64,000 nt of DNA from Pseudisothecium myosuroides (GCA_951799445.1 OX637292.1:13581296-13645295); one strand, 5' to 3'; positions 26,098 through 38,208 are shown, numbered from the stretch's first letter. The notes: generated by a model not told the origin, from the sequence alone. Made by a program: numbers and translations.

Positions 26098-27023
26098 TTA
26101 ACCCCTAAAGGACCAACATGCGTTTTTTGGCAACATAGAAATTTTGGGCAGGTACATGTGACTGGAGATTTGCATATTTTGGTCTGAAATTTTTATAGAA
26201 GGTGGGGACGAGGAATATCTTTCATATGCACCAAATTTCATGACATTTGGAAATACGAGTCAAAAGTTATGGCCAAATATGTTGTTTGTTTCTCAACTTG
26301 AACAGTCCGGGCAGATCAGAAAAAATCACTTTTTTCAAAAATAAAAATTTGAAATTGGTTTATTAAATTTATATATACGTGGAAAGCTTTGAATCATTCC
26401 ATTCTGATCAATGAGTCAAATGTTATGAGGATTTTTAGTTTGCTATAGATTGTCTACTCTAAAATAAACTTTGAAGTTGTTTATTTCACTCAATTTTCAA
26501 TATTTTTCAAAAAAAATAAAATTGTAGGATGTAGATTGTTTATTAAAACAATGCAACCATTGGGATTGGCATTTTTCAATTCCATAACTAACTTCTTAAC
26601 AATTTGGTGTTTTGAACCATTCTCTACTTCTTTCTACTTACTATCTTTTTCCTATATGTTTTACAATTCCAAATAATCTGAAAATTTTCAAGCATGTAGC
26701 CAACTTGCCTTGAAGAATGAATCCAAAGAAGCACAACCATTTTGGAATTTTTTTCATAATAATGTGACCTTGTGAAGTGTAGCTGCCCGTTTTTTCGCAA
26801 GACCCCAAAAAAGACTTTTGCCACTTCAAACGCTAATATCTTCCAATCTACACGATGGAAATTTCTGAAATTTTTTCCACATATTTTCAAACCAGAGTAC
26901 TATAAGATCCTACTGTTACATGTATTCAAAAATGATATTTTTCAAAATTTTGGTACTTGTACTAGAAATGGCAGTTTTGGAGCAGTTTTGGTGAGAACAT
27001 AGTCAAGGAACTTTAGGGGTTAA
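26098..27023. mobile_element. TTAA-bounded inverted-repeat element (926 bp)
   Basis: It starts TTAACCCCTAAAGGACCAAC and ends GGAACTTTAGGGGTTAA. The flanks on both sides match those of the element at 36355-37019, yet the interiors differ. Non-coding. Confidence 0.8.
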
Positions 27024-29919
27024 TGATGCACTTGATATATAGAAATTTATCACTTGGTGCTTATATAATTGTTTATAAAAGTGTCAATAATAAACTTCTT
27101 GGGATGAATCTTGTTTGAAAGGATGCTATGATCTTTGTGATCCAAGATCGAATATCTTTCTAATATTAAATCACTTGTTTCAGATCTACACGCTTATATT
27201 GAGCAATCAATGAATGGTAAATCAATAGATGATATTCAAATTAGTGTAAAAATGATGATACTAATATGAATAGGTTTGTTGTGGATGGATGGTTCATTTT
27301 GGATGAGGTAATTAGAAGACATAAAAGTGACTAGGTGAAATTTTTTGTTCTTATTATTTTGTTAATGCGTAACAATTTTCAATATGATTTCTTTCAATAG
27401 AATGGTTCTTTACATTGGAAGGGCACAATCACTACAAAATTGTGTACATTGTACTTGACTTGTCTAGTTCGCTTGGTGGAAGAAATATACATAGTCATTG
27501 GGTAATCAATCAATTTAAGTTTAGATATGAATCGGTTATTGAAGATAATTGCTCCAAATATCAATTTTATTGGGTCAAATTTTTTACGTTCTCAATTAAA
27601 GTTCTCAAAACTCTAAGAAAATTGGTCTAAATAAATATTTAAATGCTAAAGTATTTTGGTTGTTTTAAACCAAAAATCGATTGAAAACCTTCTTAAAACA
27701 ATACTTAATCTTTTATCTTCTTTATTGTTTTGATAGGTGAGTAAGATACTCTTGAATTATGGCAACTTAGTTTTTTGAATTGGGCCCATTTTTTTGAAGT
27801 TAAAAAAATCACCATGTGAGTGCTACATAAGCAACTATGTCTTTAAAGAGGCAAATTGGGCTAATTCTCAATCTAAAGTCTTTAGACATGATTGAAGGCC
27901 CACTTCAAGTTTAATACAATTTTATTGATTGATTTCAATGGATGTAAAATGGAGCCATTAATTGGGTCCTAAAATAAAATAGACTAGTAGCTTAAGAATT
28001 GAAGACTTTTCCTTAATCTTTTAAGGACCAAGGGATAATCCACATTTTGAACATTGTGAAGATGTATTACCTGAAAATGCTCTATACCTAGAATAATAAT
28101 TTTATGAGGACTCTCAAACAATAAATGTAAAATTTTATCTATAGACCATATCTATACAATTAGATCAAATACTTTACTAACCATTATTTTTCAATTAAAT
28201 TTGAATTCATAGCTTGAATATTTGAGATTTTATAAGAATGTTTTTCTTCTAATCATAGTTGATTTTGTAATAAGTCAGTTCTAATCATAGTGATTTTGGA
28301 AGATTTTTTTTAATTTTTTTTATTCAAGTTGTTTTTGAAGAATCATTTTTTGAACTAAAAAATTATTTTTTGAGGCTAGACTTGTTGATATCCTTGGAAT
28401 TATAGAATATTAGAATCTTAATTGTACAAACATTAAAGGTCTAACCTAAGAATCTTAAAAAAAAAAAATGGATGAAAAATCCAATTTTTTGTGTTTGGAA
28501 TGTACTTGCATTTATTTGTTGTTCAAAATTTGAATGTCTAGTTTTTAAGGGATTAACTCTTAATATAACTACATTATTAGTTATTAAAATTCAATTAGAT
28601 GTTTTTCAATTTAATCCTCAAAGGGCTCCAAAAATATATATTTATGACATCTATATTTAGGAGATTAATTATATTCTAAAATTTGGCAAGACAAACACCA
28701 TTGGATTGATATTTCAACAATTAGCATCATTCACTGGAGAATGACATTCTAGCATCTAAAGCTTACCAAGTTTAACATCACAAAGAATAAGTTGGTGTTT
28801 TATAGGCTCTAAGAAGTGTAAGAGGTACAAAAATGATCCAAATTGATATTCCTTGTAAATCAATGGATCTACCTCAATATGCCAATACAAATTTTGTCAC
28901 TACAATATACTTTAATTCTAATACACCTTCTATATCTATTATTGCACGTAGTAGTTAAGATCGGCAATAAATAGTTTCAAAAATAGCTACCAAATTTTTG
29001 GAGAAATTATTCATAGAAAAAAAATTATGACTAAAAAAAATGAATCTCATGGAATATAAGTATTTGTTGAATTACTTTTGCAACTTTTGTTGGCTATATG
29101 CCTATATCCCTTGGACAAACACTATGGCATCTACTCTCGCATCAACTATAGTTTTTGAATCCAAGCTTCCAGTCATATCTAAAACCGCATTTACATTGTA
29201 CAATGGGTTTTGTCTTGGTTGGATGAGGGGTTCAACTAGTTAGACCCCCACTTCCTATCCAACCGGTTGGATCATGGAGGGTCTAGTTTTTCTTTTTAAT
29301 TTATTTTCTTGTAGAAAAATTAGTTTAATTTAATTTTTAATTTTTCTTGCGTATCATTGGATTAATGTTTTCTTTGTTTAATTTCTCCACTATCCACTAT
29401 CAATAAACTAATATTTTTGTATACCTAGGACTGAACCTCTCAGTCACACCATTTACTTATTAATCCTTGAAAGACCCTTAAGGTCCCTATATACAACCTA
29501 TATTTAGCCTCATAACTCTTCAATTGTGGTTTAATATATGACTATTGCAATACATTGTTATTTACGTACTATTATGATCATTAATTTAAGCATTGCATTT
29601 CTACATTCATCCATCTTTTGGACCAAAAAACACTTTTCAATCATATTCATGAACCTTTTCATCCTAATTTTGCAACTTCATCCACATTTTCAATCAAAAT
29701 GAAAAATTTTGGGCAAAAAAAGATTACTTTTATCTGGTGAAAAGCAAACATTTATTTTTGAAATGGTGCAATCTGGCCCCGTGGTGCCAAAAAAAAAGAG
29801 GGCTGATGACCACCGGCAACGTTACACAAAAAACACCATATTGTGTCTAATGCTTCCAGAATTGGGCTTCTAATTTTGTAAGTTCAGATGACTGCAGTCA
29901 ATGCTCAGTTGTGAGATCG
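27024..29919. other. Spacer with unit B remnants
   Basis: About 27760-28010 is homologous to 21330-21490 of unit A and 32815-32950 of unit C. The rest, apart from the element at 28013, is AT-rich and shows no gene. A further TTAATCC...CCTTAAGG end-like motif stands at about 29459-29490 without a recognised partner. Confidence 0.5.
28013..28556. mobile_element. TTAA-bounded inverted-repeat element (544 bp), degenerate
   Basis: The left border TTAATCTTTTAAGGACCAAG and right border GTTTTTAAGGGATTAA are diverged forms of the family ends. Its right part resembles the ends near 19729 (inverted) and 51803. Confidence 0.6.
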
Positions 29920-31975
29920 ATGTCTGCCACTTCCGGAGCTCGAAGCTTTGTTCAAGTTCTACAAAGCATGGATTTCTTTAGGTAACTTATAAAGTTTTCC
30001 ACTGCGATATTTGCATCGCATCATATGATTCTTAGTTTTTTTTTTTGTTATATACTACTTGAAAATATTGGGCGAGGATGGCTTTTTCTTATGCTCCATT
30101 TCATGGTATTAAGGTGCTTACAATTCTTTCTTTCCCTTTGATCCAGTGCATGTGTGAGAGTGCTCGTGTGATATACGGAATTAATTGTTTTGAAATTGAG
30201 CCAGTTCTTCTATGTTATTTTTCTCCAAATCATTTAGTGGTACTGTGGAATTAAGTGTGCAAACTACTTACTAGTACTCTAGAACTTTGCAGTTAATTCA
30301 CCAATTTTCTCTTAGAAATTGTTCTGGAAGATCGGTGTTACTCCTCACATTATATGCTGTCATAGGGAGTCACGTCTGACATTTACCGGATTGAAGGTTT
30401 TCTGGGGCTCCAGATCCTTATTGCAATTCTCGGGAAGTCCGTTTGTCACAAAAAAAACGAAATTAGGGTTCTCAAGTACTCATAAATTTCAGGGTTTCAT
30501 TTATAAGCCTAGGTTCATGTTTCATAACCAAACAGGTTACAAATTCAAGTCAAAATAGTAGTATGAGAGACTTTAATTGAATTTTGTTTGATAAGCAGGA
30601 TGTCAGGTTTCCTTTCAACTTTGAAACTGGCTACTTCAACCCATTGGGCCAGGAGCAGAATGTTTACTTGGGAGTCAACTGCGACGTTGTTGTGTCCTTC
30701 GTTCGAAGGTCGACCAGTATTTTTGCACACTTCAATTTATCAAGGTACCCTGCCGTGAGGAATGCAATACAAAGGGTAAGGTTGTCAAATCGAGGAGATT
30801 ATGAGGAGAATTTGGGGGATGTTCATATGAACTCAAGTCGACTGCGTTGTTGCAGCAAATACTTTGACGCATGCTTGAGCGAGAGATGGGTAGGAGCAGG
30901 AATCATCCCGTCCACGACGCCGGTTCATTTAACTCTGGATGTCTACACAGATGTGCAGTATTACAGAGATTGCTTTTCCCGGATGTATTTCAATAAATAT
31001 AAGTGGATACCCAATGTCAATTATTGCTTGAATCTTCTCCAAGTAGCATCTCAAATCAGCTACCTCGAGCTCGTTGAAGATTGTGTGCACTATTTGACAT
31101 CCATTCCGTGGTCCCCAATTGAAGAGGAGGGCATCCGCCAATTTGCCAATTCTGTGTTTTATCCTTCAGATTGTGCAGCTTATTTGAGTGCACGATTAGG
31201 GTTAGCAATAACCAACACGGAAAGCCATAGTCTTCTGCTTAACATCATGGAGTGTACATTGTGCCAATGTTTTGATGACGTCTTGAGGTATGGTTTAGAT
31301 GACGACATAAATTGTTGTGAGCAAGTATTCTCCAATGGCTTTCGATTAATTGTAGCTAGGCAATGCTACAGTGCTCTTGTTGAGAATGTTCTCCAACATG
31401 TCAATGATCGTGTTAAGAAGCTGATTCTTGAAGCTAAAGAGCATCCAGAGTCTATAGAAGTGTTCTACAATGTGGACTGGACTTTGAGTCTCTTGTTGGA
31501 AACAGGGACAGCTAAAGGATTGGTCGAATACATTGTGGACAAATCTCCACTATGCAAGATGTTGGAGACGACCTACTCTCTTTGTCCAGGCGATTGGATA
31601 TTTTGCATCTTTGCTTTGTTTCATGAGGTGGTTAAAGGCCATTTGTTGCTGAAGCCTTTGACGCGGTACAAGTTGATTAAAGAATGGACATGGGTCCTTC
31701 TGCTAAAAAATTATGACAAGTTTGTTGGATTGCAAGAGAGTGAGATCTATGAGACACTGAGCACCTTTGTCATGACTTTCCCTTATGAGATGCAAAAGGA
31801 GATCATCTTGGATTGGAGTGCTTATTACACGGGTCCATTCCAAGAAGAGCAAAACCTACACATTATGAAGATTAAAGAAGATTGGATTGCAAGTTTGGAA
31901 AAGAAGATTAGCTCACTTGAACCATATCGATCAACCTCACATGGACATGCCCTATATGACCACAATTTTTGCTGA
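29920..31975 (+). CDS. BTB/POZ domain protein (At1g63850-like), intact copy B
   Basis: Two exons, 29920-29981 and 30607-31975, join in frame to 476 aa. Exon 1 supplies the ATG (MSATSGARSFVQVLQSMDFF) and a GTAACT donor; the acceptor is GATGTCAG at 30606. No in-frame ATG exists near the start of the long second frame, which is why exon 1 is needed. The BTB fold begins at CDVVVSFVRRST; then come LGDVHMNSSRLRCCSKYF, a BACK-like helical stretch (YLELVEDCVHYLTSIPW) and a long helical C-terminus. Plant proteins of this type are thought to be CUL3 ligase adaptors, but targets are unknown. It is the only copy of three without stops. The splice model is hand-made and the start is the weak point. Confidence 0.8.
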
Positions 31976-31989
31976 AACTTTTTGAAACT

Positions 31990-32235
31990 TTCTCACGAGA
32001 TAGAAAAACTTATTAGCTTTTTGGGAGTGTAATTTGTATTTCAATTGGTGCTTAGGAGCAAAAGTTATACCATAAAAAGCCTAGAATTGAACTCAGGGAG
32101 CAACACAAAAAATATCACAAAAAGTCAAAATATTATTTTCAAAATTGTTTTCTTCAAATATTCATATTTTTGTCTACACGTAAAGCTTTGATTCATTCTA
32201 TTTGGATTAGTGATGAGAAAATTATAGAAAATCTT
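31990..32235. repeat. Fragment of the 1-809 element type
   Basis: The stretch TTAGGAGCAAAAGTTATACC followed by a TTTGTCTACAC...AAAGCTTTGATTCATTC block matches the interior of the elements at 1-809 and 56100-56679. The ends are missing. It begins within about 15 bp of the copy B stop codon and runs up to unit C. Confidence 0.6.
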
Positions 32236-33573
32236 CTTTTAGAAATTCTACAATATCCTAAAAATCATGAAGTTTCACCTGTCTTTGGTTAACAATTGGA
32301 TTTTAATTTTACATTGCAGTTAGATTTTCATTCAACTAATATTTTTTGGAATGGCAATAAGATATGATTGGCACTAGATTGTTTTATTCTAAAATTGAGG
32401 TTTAGATCCCACCCTTGTTGAAGGAGTGCTTCAATTGATTTATTTTGTATTTTAAGTAGTAGATTGGAGAAATCAATACAAATACAATGTAAATTTAAAA
32501 TCTACAAATTTAATTTATACATCAATATTCCAAAAAATTCCTCTACATTGAATTTTGTACAAATGTTAACAAATTTTTGAAAACGGAAGCCGACACAACG
32601 TCCATAGAGGTGTTCTAATATTCAAAGAGATTTCATAGAAGCTCAACGGGGAAATCGCGGGTTGTTGGTTGGAATTGCTTTGGGGTATTCATGGAGGAAA
32701 ACAAACCTAGTGGATAGTGAGTGACAAGCCTATCAAATTGCAAGTTGCAACTTGGATACTATTACATAATGGCAATCCAATTTTTTGCTTGGATATTTTT
32801 TTGTGATGCTCAACCACCACTATGTATGCACCACACAAGCAACCATGTCATCTAAACAATAAATTGGGTGGACTCTCAATCTAAAGTCTCTTGGCCTTAT
32901 TGAAGGTCCAATTCATAATCCTATTGATTGATTTTTGTGGTTGTAGAATGGAATCAACAAGTTGGGAAGAGGACCTTACTTAACTTTTATTGTGACTAGG
33001 ATAGAAAGTTCATAAAGTGCCCACACTCTAAAAGTGTTTCCTAACACATTGGTACATATTGCTTTCTTCTATGTACCAACAATGAATGTATTAGAGGTAC
33101 ATACTTGCAAAGTCATGCAATTTCAACTTCCAAAGTCATAACTTATTCTATGATGGTCCAATAATATGAAACCTTTTCTAAAAGTAGATGACAATTCTAT
33201 TTATTTAAGTCCAAGGAAAATTTACTTTTTGAAAAATGTTTCAAAAATTCAAAGTCCCCAAAATTGCAAATTAGTTGGTAAATGGTTGATTTATAGACCT
33301 CTTACTTTACACTATCGGTCTTTAAGTTTACATTCCAAAAGTACTCAATTGAATTGTGCTAGTTTAGATTTGAGCATTTGATAATTGTGATTGTCCCTTT
33401 TGAGTGGATAGGTCACTCAAATAGGACACCAAAGCCCACCCATTCTCCAATTATATATATATATATATATATAATTTATTTTTATTTTCCACTAATCCTC
33501 AATTTAAAAATATAAAATAAATAAATAAATAATATTTAGTTTCCATTTATTCCATTACCATATTCTTCATTGA

Positions 33574-34555
33574 AGTATTACAAAGATTGTTTTTCGCAAA
33601 TGTGTTCAAATAAATATACGTAGATACCAAATGTCAATCATTGCTTGAAGCTTCTTCAAGTTGCATCTCAAGTCAGCTACCTTGACCTTGTTGAAGATTG
33701 TATGTGCTATTTGACATTTGTTTTATGGTCCCACAAAGATGAGAAGAAAATCCAACAATTTGCCAGCTCTGAGCTTTATCCTTTAGATTGTGCAGCTGAT
33801 CTGAGTGCACAATTAGAGTTAGTATTAACCAAGACGAAAAAATATGTTTTTTTGCTTGATATCTTAAAGCATACATTGTGCAGATGTTTTGATAACGTCA
33901 TAACACATGATTTCTTTAGTTGGGACTCACCAAAAAACTATTCAGAATTATTCTCAAACGGTTTTCAAATAGTGATTGATGGGTTGTGCCAAACTCTTGT
34001 AGAAAACGAGCACGTAAATGATTGTGTCAAAACGATTATCCTTGAAGCTAAAGAGAACCTAGAGTTGCATGAACACCAAGAATTTTACAATTTGCGTTGG
34101 GCTTTGAAGCTATTGCTGGAGACAAGGTTTGCCAAGGAGTTGGTAGAATACATTGTGGAAAAGTCTCCACTGAGTGAAATGCTGCAAGAGCTCTCTTTTT
34201 TGTTGCAATAGGGTTGGTTTACTTCATCCACTCTAGGTTTGAAGAGGTGCTAGAAGGGCGTTTGTTTCTGAAAACTTCGACATAGTATTTGATACTCAAA
34301 TAATGGACATGAATACTCGGTATTGAATGTAACAAAATAGAAGAAAGATCCAAGAGCTAGATTCATATTCAAAAGACAGTAAGCACCTTTATCAAGAATT
34401 TCTCTTATGAGACGCAAAAAGAGATCTTCTCTAATTGGGTGGAGGGATATTATAGGTCTCAATACCGAGAATATGAAGACACTATATACATTTTGGAGAT
34501 TCATGCAGATTGGATTGCAAATATGCAGCAAAAGCTTATTTCAAATGAATTGTAA
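33574..34555 (+). pseudogene. BTB/POZ protein, copy C, 5'-truncated and broken
   Basis: Homology starts abruptly at KYYKDCFSQMCSNKY, equal to the middle of copies A and B. The conserved Trp codon before IPNVNHCLKLL is TAG. The frame then runs open 33645-34211, ends at another TAG, and the remaining homology to about 34555 needs several frameshifts (the YETQKEIFSNW segment is recognisable). The first half of the gene is absent. Confidence 0.9.
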
Positions 34556-34985
34556 TGATCAATCTCACAAAAACATGAACTTTCTAAATGTAAGTCTTCT
34601 GCAACTTGTCCAATTTTATCATCTATACCAACATTTTTGAGATCCATGCTATTTACATCCAAGTTTAAAAGCACCAAATGATTCCCAAATTCAAATGTTT
34701 CTATTGTATATTCATATTTTGGACAATATGGGTATCATACCTCAAAGTTCTTTTTTTTTTATCAAATTGGACACAACATGATTCTTTTCTTTTTTTTTAA
34801 ATATCGCCTTGTCCTAGGGTTTTGGAAAAGGATCTAGGTTGTTTCTAGTCTCTCCTAATCACCATTGACAATCTCATTGGATCTGTAAATCACAATTGTG
34901 TCAGACTTCAAACGCTGTAAATTGCTTTTAAAGAGCCATTTTCTTCATCCTCTTCCATTCAATTGAAGTCTTTGTAGTTTGTACA

Positions 34986-35263
34986 CATTAGAAAAAATTT
35001 CAGCCCTCAAGAAGGCCGCGAGTCTTGCACCCCCCCGGTGCATTTAGGGAAAAAAAATAAAAAAATAATTAATTAATTTTTTTGAAAAATCAAAAAATGA
35101 CGTGGCACTATTGGCGCCACGTCATCTCTGAGCCATGTCAGCGCCACGTCAGATTTTTATTTTTATTTTTTTTTCCAATATTTTTTTTTTCTGTAATTGC
35201 ACCTCGTGGGTCCCGAAAATAAAAAACTAACGGCCTTCTTGAGGGCTGAATTTTTTTCTAATG
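34986..35263. mobile_element. MITE (278 bp) with ~32-bp terminal inverted repeats and GTACA flanks
   Basis: The ends CATTAGAAAAAATTTCAGCC and its complement continue to CTCAAGAAGGCC on both sides. GTACA stands directly outside both ends (34981-34985, 35264-35268), a 5-bp target duplication. The centre holds an inverted pair with ACGT cores, TGACGTGGC and GCCACGTCA, and a further GCCACGTCAG. Confidence 0.85.
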
Positions 35264-36354
35264 GTACATTGCACAAGCATATGATGTGAAGTAGATGCAA
35301 TTTTCGTGAATGAATGTGTTTATCTGGATGTGAAAAAAATGCATAAATTATGTTATATTGCTCTGTTCAGAAGTGACAAAAATTTGCTTCACTAGATTGG
35401 AGTCCCTATTGTCAACCTGCTCATCAAATTTGCTATTGGTTTGAGGTTATATCATGTTTTTTTATGGATGAATGCTACAATTTTTTAGGCAAGCAAATGT
35501 TGGTTACTACATATTCTTCATTTTCATTTATATCCAAATGAATCTTTACCATGTCTCCAGTCATCTTTACCACTTTATTAAAGATCCAAATTAGTTGCTA
35601 TTTTGATGGAATTTAAAAGCCACTGCTTCTTGATGATGTGATTTATAATTCAGTATAGAAAAAGAAAATTATGAGGCATCCATTTAGGGTGCAAAATCCA
35701 ATACTATTCTATTCTTGGGAACCCATTTAAATGTGTTGTGATATGTGACATCTTCAATTTTGACGAGGACTTAGCATTAAAAAAATAGATTTTAGACATG
35801 ATTCTTAAAATTCAATCATTGGTAAAATATAAATAATAACTTTGTAGACCTTGGTCAAATCATCTTAGAATTATTTAGTTTTAAAATGTCACCAATAATG
35901 TACAATAGCTTCCAATTTTAGTAGTTGAATATGAGTATTATAGTCTAAATCTATGTGGTTATGTACATATTAAAATATGAATATTAAATTTTGTATTGCT
36001 TATGTTCTATAAACAATTTTTTTGGTATGTACAAAACACATAACAAGCACCAAAAGTCTAAAAAATGTAAAATCCTTGCTTGATTTTTATTTTATTTAAC
36101 AAATTATAGCTCACATCTATAAAGCACCATCATTTTTTTATAAAAGGTTACTTCTTTTTGCTATCAACAATGCTTTTTATCACCTTTTAAAAGTTCTTAT
36201 TTCAATGAAAATCACTTTGAAGGAGATGAATGCATTTACATGTAGCTTTCAAAAAGCTCCTATTGTAATTAAATGAAGAATAAATTTGAAGGAGATGAAC
36301 GTGACATATATGCACCCATTAGGTAATAATGAATTATTTCCTATAGTTTAGTCA

Positions 36355-37019
36355 TTAATACCTAAATACCCGAGGCACCAAATTTTGGTGTTGACAATAC
36401 TTTGAAGTTAAATAAAACCTAACTAAATTACTGTTCTTAGCAATTTATATTTTTTAATTTTTTAATTTTTCATTTAAGTCTAGTTTTAAGATCAAAAAAA
36501 TGGATTTTGAAAAAAAATGATTAGAATTTTCTATTCAAGATTTTGTGCAAAGGGTGTCCATGATTGCAAATCTTGATTTTCTAATGTTGACGGGGCTCTT
36601 GGAAATGAGCCTCACATACTCACTAGATATTGGAGAAAAATCACATTAGAAATTCATTAAAAAAATTGTAGAGTAGATTTTGAGAAGCCGTAAATTGCTT
36701 GGGGTTATATATGTTATGCCATTTAACCTCACATTTTTAAGACCAATTTTTTAGATTTGACATGTGAAAAGAAGATTGAAAGACTTCAAATAACTTTCAT
36801 AATTTTAACACCCTCATGATCAAGCATTCTAACCTTTTAATCCATAAGTGATATTATTGCGTTTTCTTTTCCCATGTGATCTCTAACATTTCTAGTTTGA
36901 ATTTGTATGGTTACTATTAAGTTTTTTTTTGATAAAACATATCAAAAATATGACTTTTTTCCAATTTAGAGCAAATTCCAAGAAGCTCAAAAAAGGCCTT
37001 TTGGGCATTTAGGGATTAA
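36355..37019. mobile_element. TTAA-bounded inverted-repeat element (665 bp)
   Basis: The left border is TTAATACCTAAATACCCGAG and the right border TTTTGGGCATTTAGGGATTAA with TTAA at both ends. The interior matches the element at 8064-8711, not the one at 26098-27023 that lies in the same paralogous flank. Confidence 0.8.
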
Positions 37020-37479
37020 TGATGCATTTGATGTATAGAAATTTGTCACTTAATGCTGATACGATTCTGTTTATTAATGTCACAATAATAAACTACCTAG
37101 CATTAGGAAGGGATTAACTTGTATGGGTTAAACCCTACATACTGTATGGGGTTTAAATGAAACTTATGCCTGACCAAATTAGAAGAGGTTCACAGGTCTT
37201 CAAAGAATGGCAATTCCAACTCTTGTAGTAAATTAAATAAATAAAAAGTATCCACAGAGGGGAGCTAAGTTTTAGACAACAGCTTTATAATTTTAGTTTT
37301 TCCATAAGTCACCAGTACCCAGTGTTTTTTTTCATGCACAATTTTTTGCTCGATGTTTTGCCATTTGGCTACAACCAAGAGACATAGATTTTTTTTTTGT
37401 GAAGGAAATTTTCATTTTTTGGGGTCAAAATAGTCAGATTATGACCAATAGCCAAATTTCACCAACATATCACCTAGAT

Positions 37480-37773
37480 CATAACATTCAGTAGCCTGAA
37501 GAGAGGCTGCCTTTCCCTCTCTTCAGGTATCATCCACAAACTTCATCATTAAATTTTCTGACATGGCTGGCTCCCACATCGACTTATGTGCACTCACTAA
37601 ATTGAGCCTCTCTTTCATAAACTCTCTGACAAATTCAGCCACGTGTCCTCTTAGCTACTGATGGGTGTAGAATATTCCACACTCTTTCATCTGGCTAGAT
37701 GAAAGAGTGTGGAATATTCCACTCTCTTCAGTTGGAGGGAGGGCAAGCCTGCTGAGTGCTACTGAATGTTATG
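37480..37773. mobile_element. Foldback/MITE-like element (294 bp)
   Basis: The ends CATAACATTCAGTAG (37480-37494) and its exact complement (37759-37773) enclose two smaller hairpins. One has 12-bp arms (CCTGAAGAGAGG, 37495-37506, with 37516-37527). The other is a perfect 22-bp inverted repeat at 37670-37691 and 37698-37719, built on ATTCCACACTCTTTCAT, with a 6-nt loop. Confidence 0.7.
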
Positions 37774-37805
37774 TTTGATAGATTTGCTGTAAGCTTAGAT
37801 GTCAC

Positions 37806-38008
37806 CAAGTATCACATGAGTACTGAGGAAATAGCTGGATACTTCTCCAAGATGATAAAAAATAAATCACTGCCAAGTATCACATGAGTACTGAGGAAAT
37901 AGCTGGATACTTTCCAAGATGATAAAAAATAAATCACTGCCAAGTATCACATGAGTACTGAGGAAATAGCTGGATACTTCTCCGAGATGATTAAAAATAA
38001 ATCACTGC
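37806..38008. repeat. Three tandem copies of a 67-68-bp unit
   Basis: The units are 37806-37873, 37874-37940 and 37941-38008. They are nearly identical (one 1-bp deletion, a few substitutions), so the expansion is recent. Each can encode HMSTEEIAGYFSKMIKNKSL in one frame. As 68 is not a multiple of three, the frame shifts between units and the array is not an open repeat protein. Confidence 0.9.
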
Positions 38009-38137
38009 CAGTACTGCAGAAGTGTCTGAAGTTGAGCAAACAATAATGAACTCCAACAAAGATGCCGAAATTCGAAATGGAGACATCTGCGGCGATGACT
38101 TGATGAGTTCAGCAATCGCAATTCCTCAAGAAGGTGG

Positions 38138-38208
38138 GCACCGGTGGTCTAGTGGTAGAATAGTACCCTGCCACGGTACAGACCCGGGTTCGATTCCCGG
38201 CCGGTGCA
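38138..38208 (+). tRNA. trnG-GCC: tRNA-Gly (anticodon GCC)
   Basis: 71 nt folding as a full cloverleaf: acceptor GCACCGG with CCGGTGC and discriminator A, D arm in TGGTCTAGTGGT (the A box), anticodon stem GTACC/GGTAC with loop CTGCCAC (anticodon GCC), and T arm with GGTTCGATTCC (the B box). No intron and no encoded CCA, as expected for a nuclear gene. It reads glycine GGC/GGU codons. Confidence 0.97.

Larger units (their letters stand above)
20640..27120 (+). repeat. BTB segmental duplication, unit A
   Basis: Blocks around 20790-20880, 21120-21990, 25150-25260, 25640-25990 and 27023-27110 match, in the same order and orientation, blocks of unit C (about 32240-37130). A shorter third piece near 27760-28010 belongs to unit B. 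The unit carries BTB copy A, the MITE at 25331 and the TTAA element at 26098. Outside the BTB copy no gene is seen; it contains TG/TA-rich simple sequence near 22045-22215. Confidence 0.75.
32240..37130 (+). repeat. BTB segmental duplication, unit C
   Basis: Collinear with unit A from about 32250 to 37110. Compared with A it lacks about 2.1 kb at 33570 (the first half of the BTB gene and its upstream region), carries about 1 kb extra at 34820-35855 including the MITE at 34986, and lacks the 25331 MITE. A short (AT)n tract lies at about 33453-33472. Confidence 0.75.

Noticed and set aside
30319..30558. 79-codon frame upstream of BTB copy B
   Set aside because: It starts without ATG, lies in the intron between exon 1 and exon 2, and the matching region of unit A has indels that break the frame.
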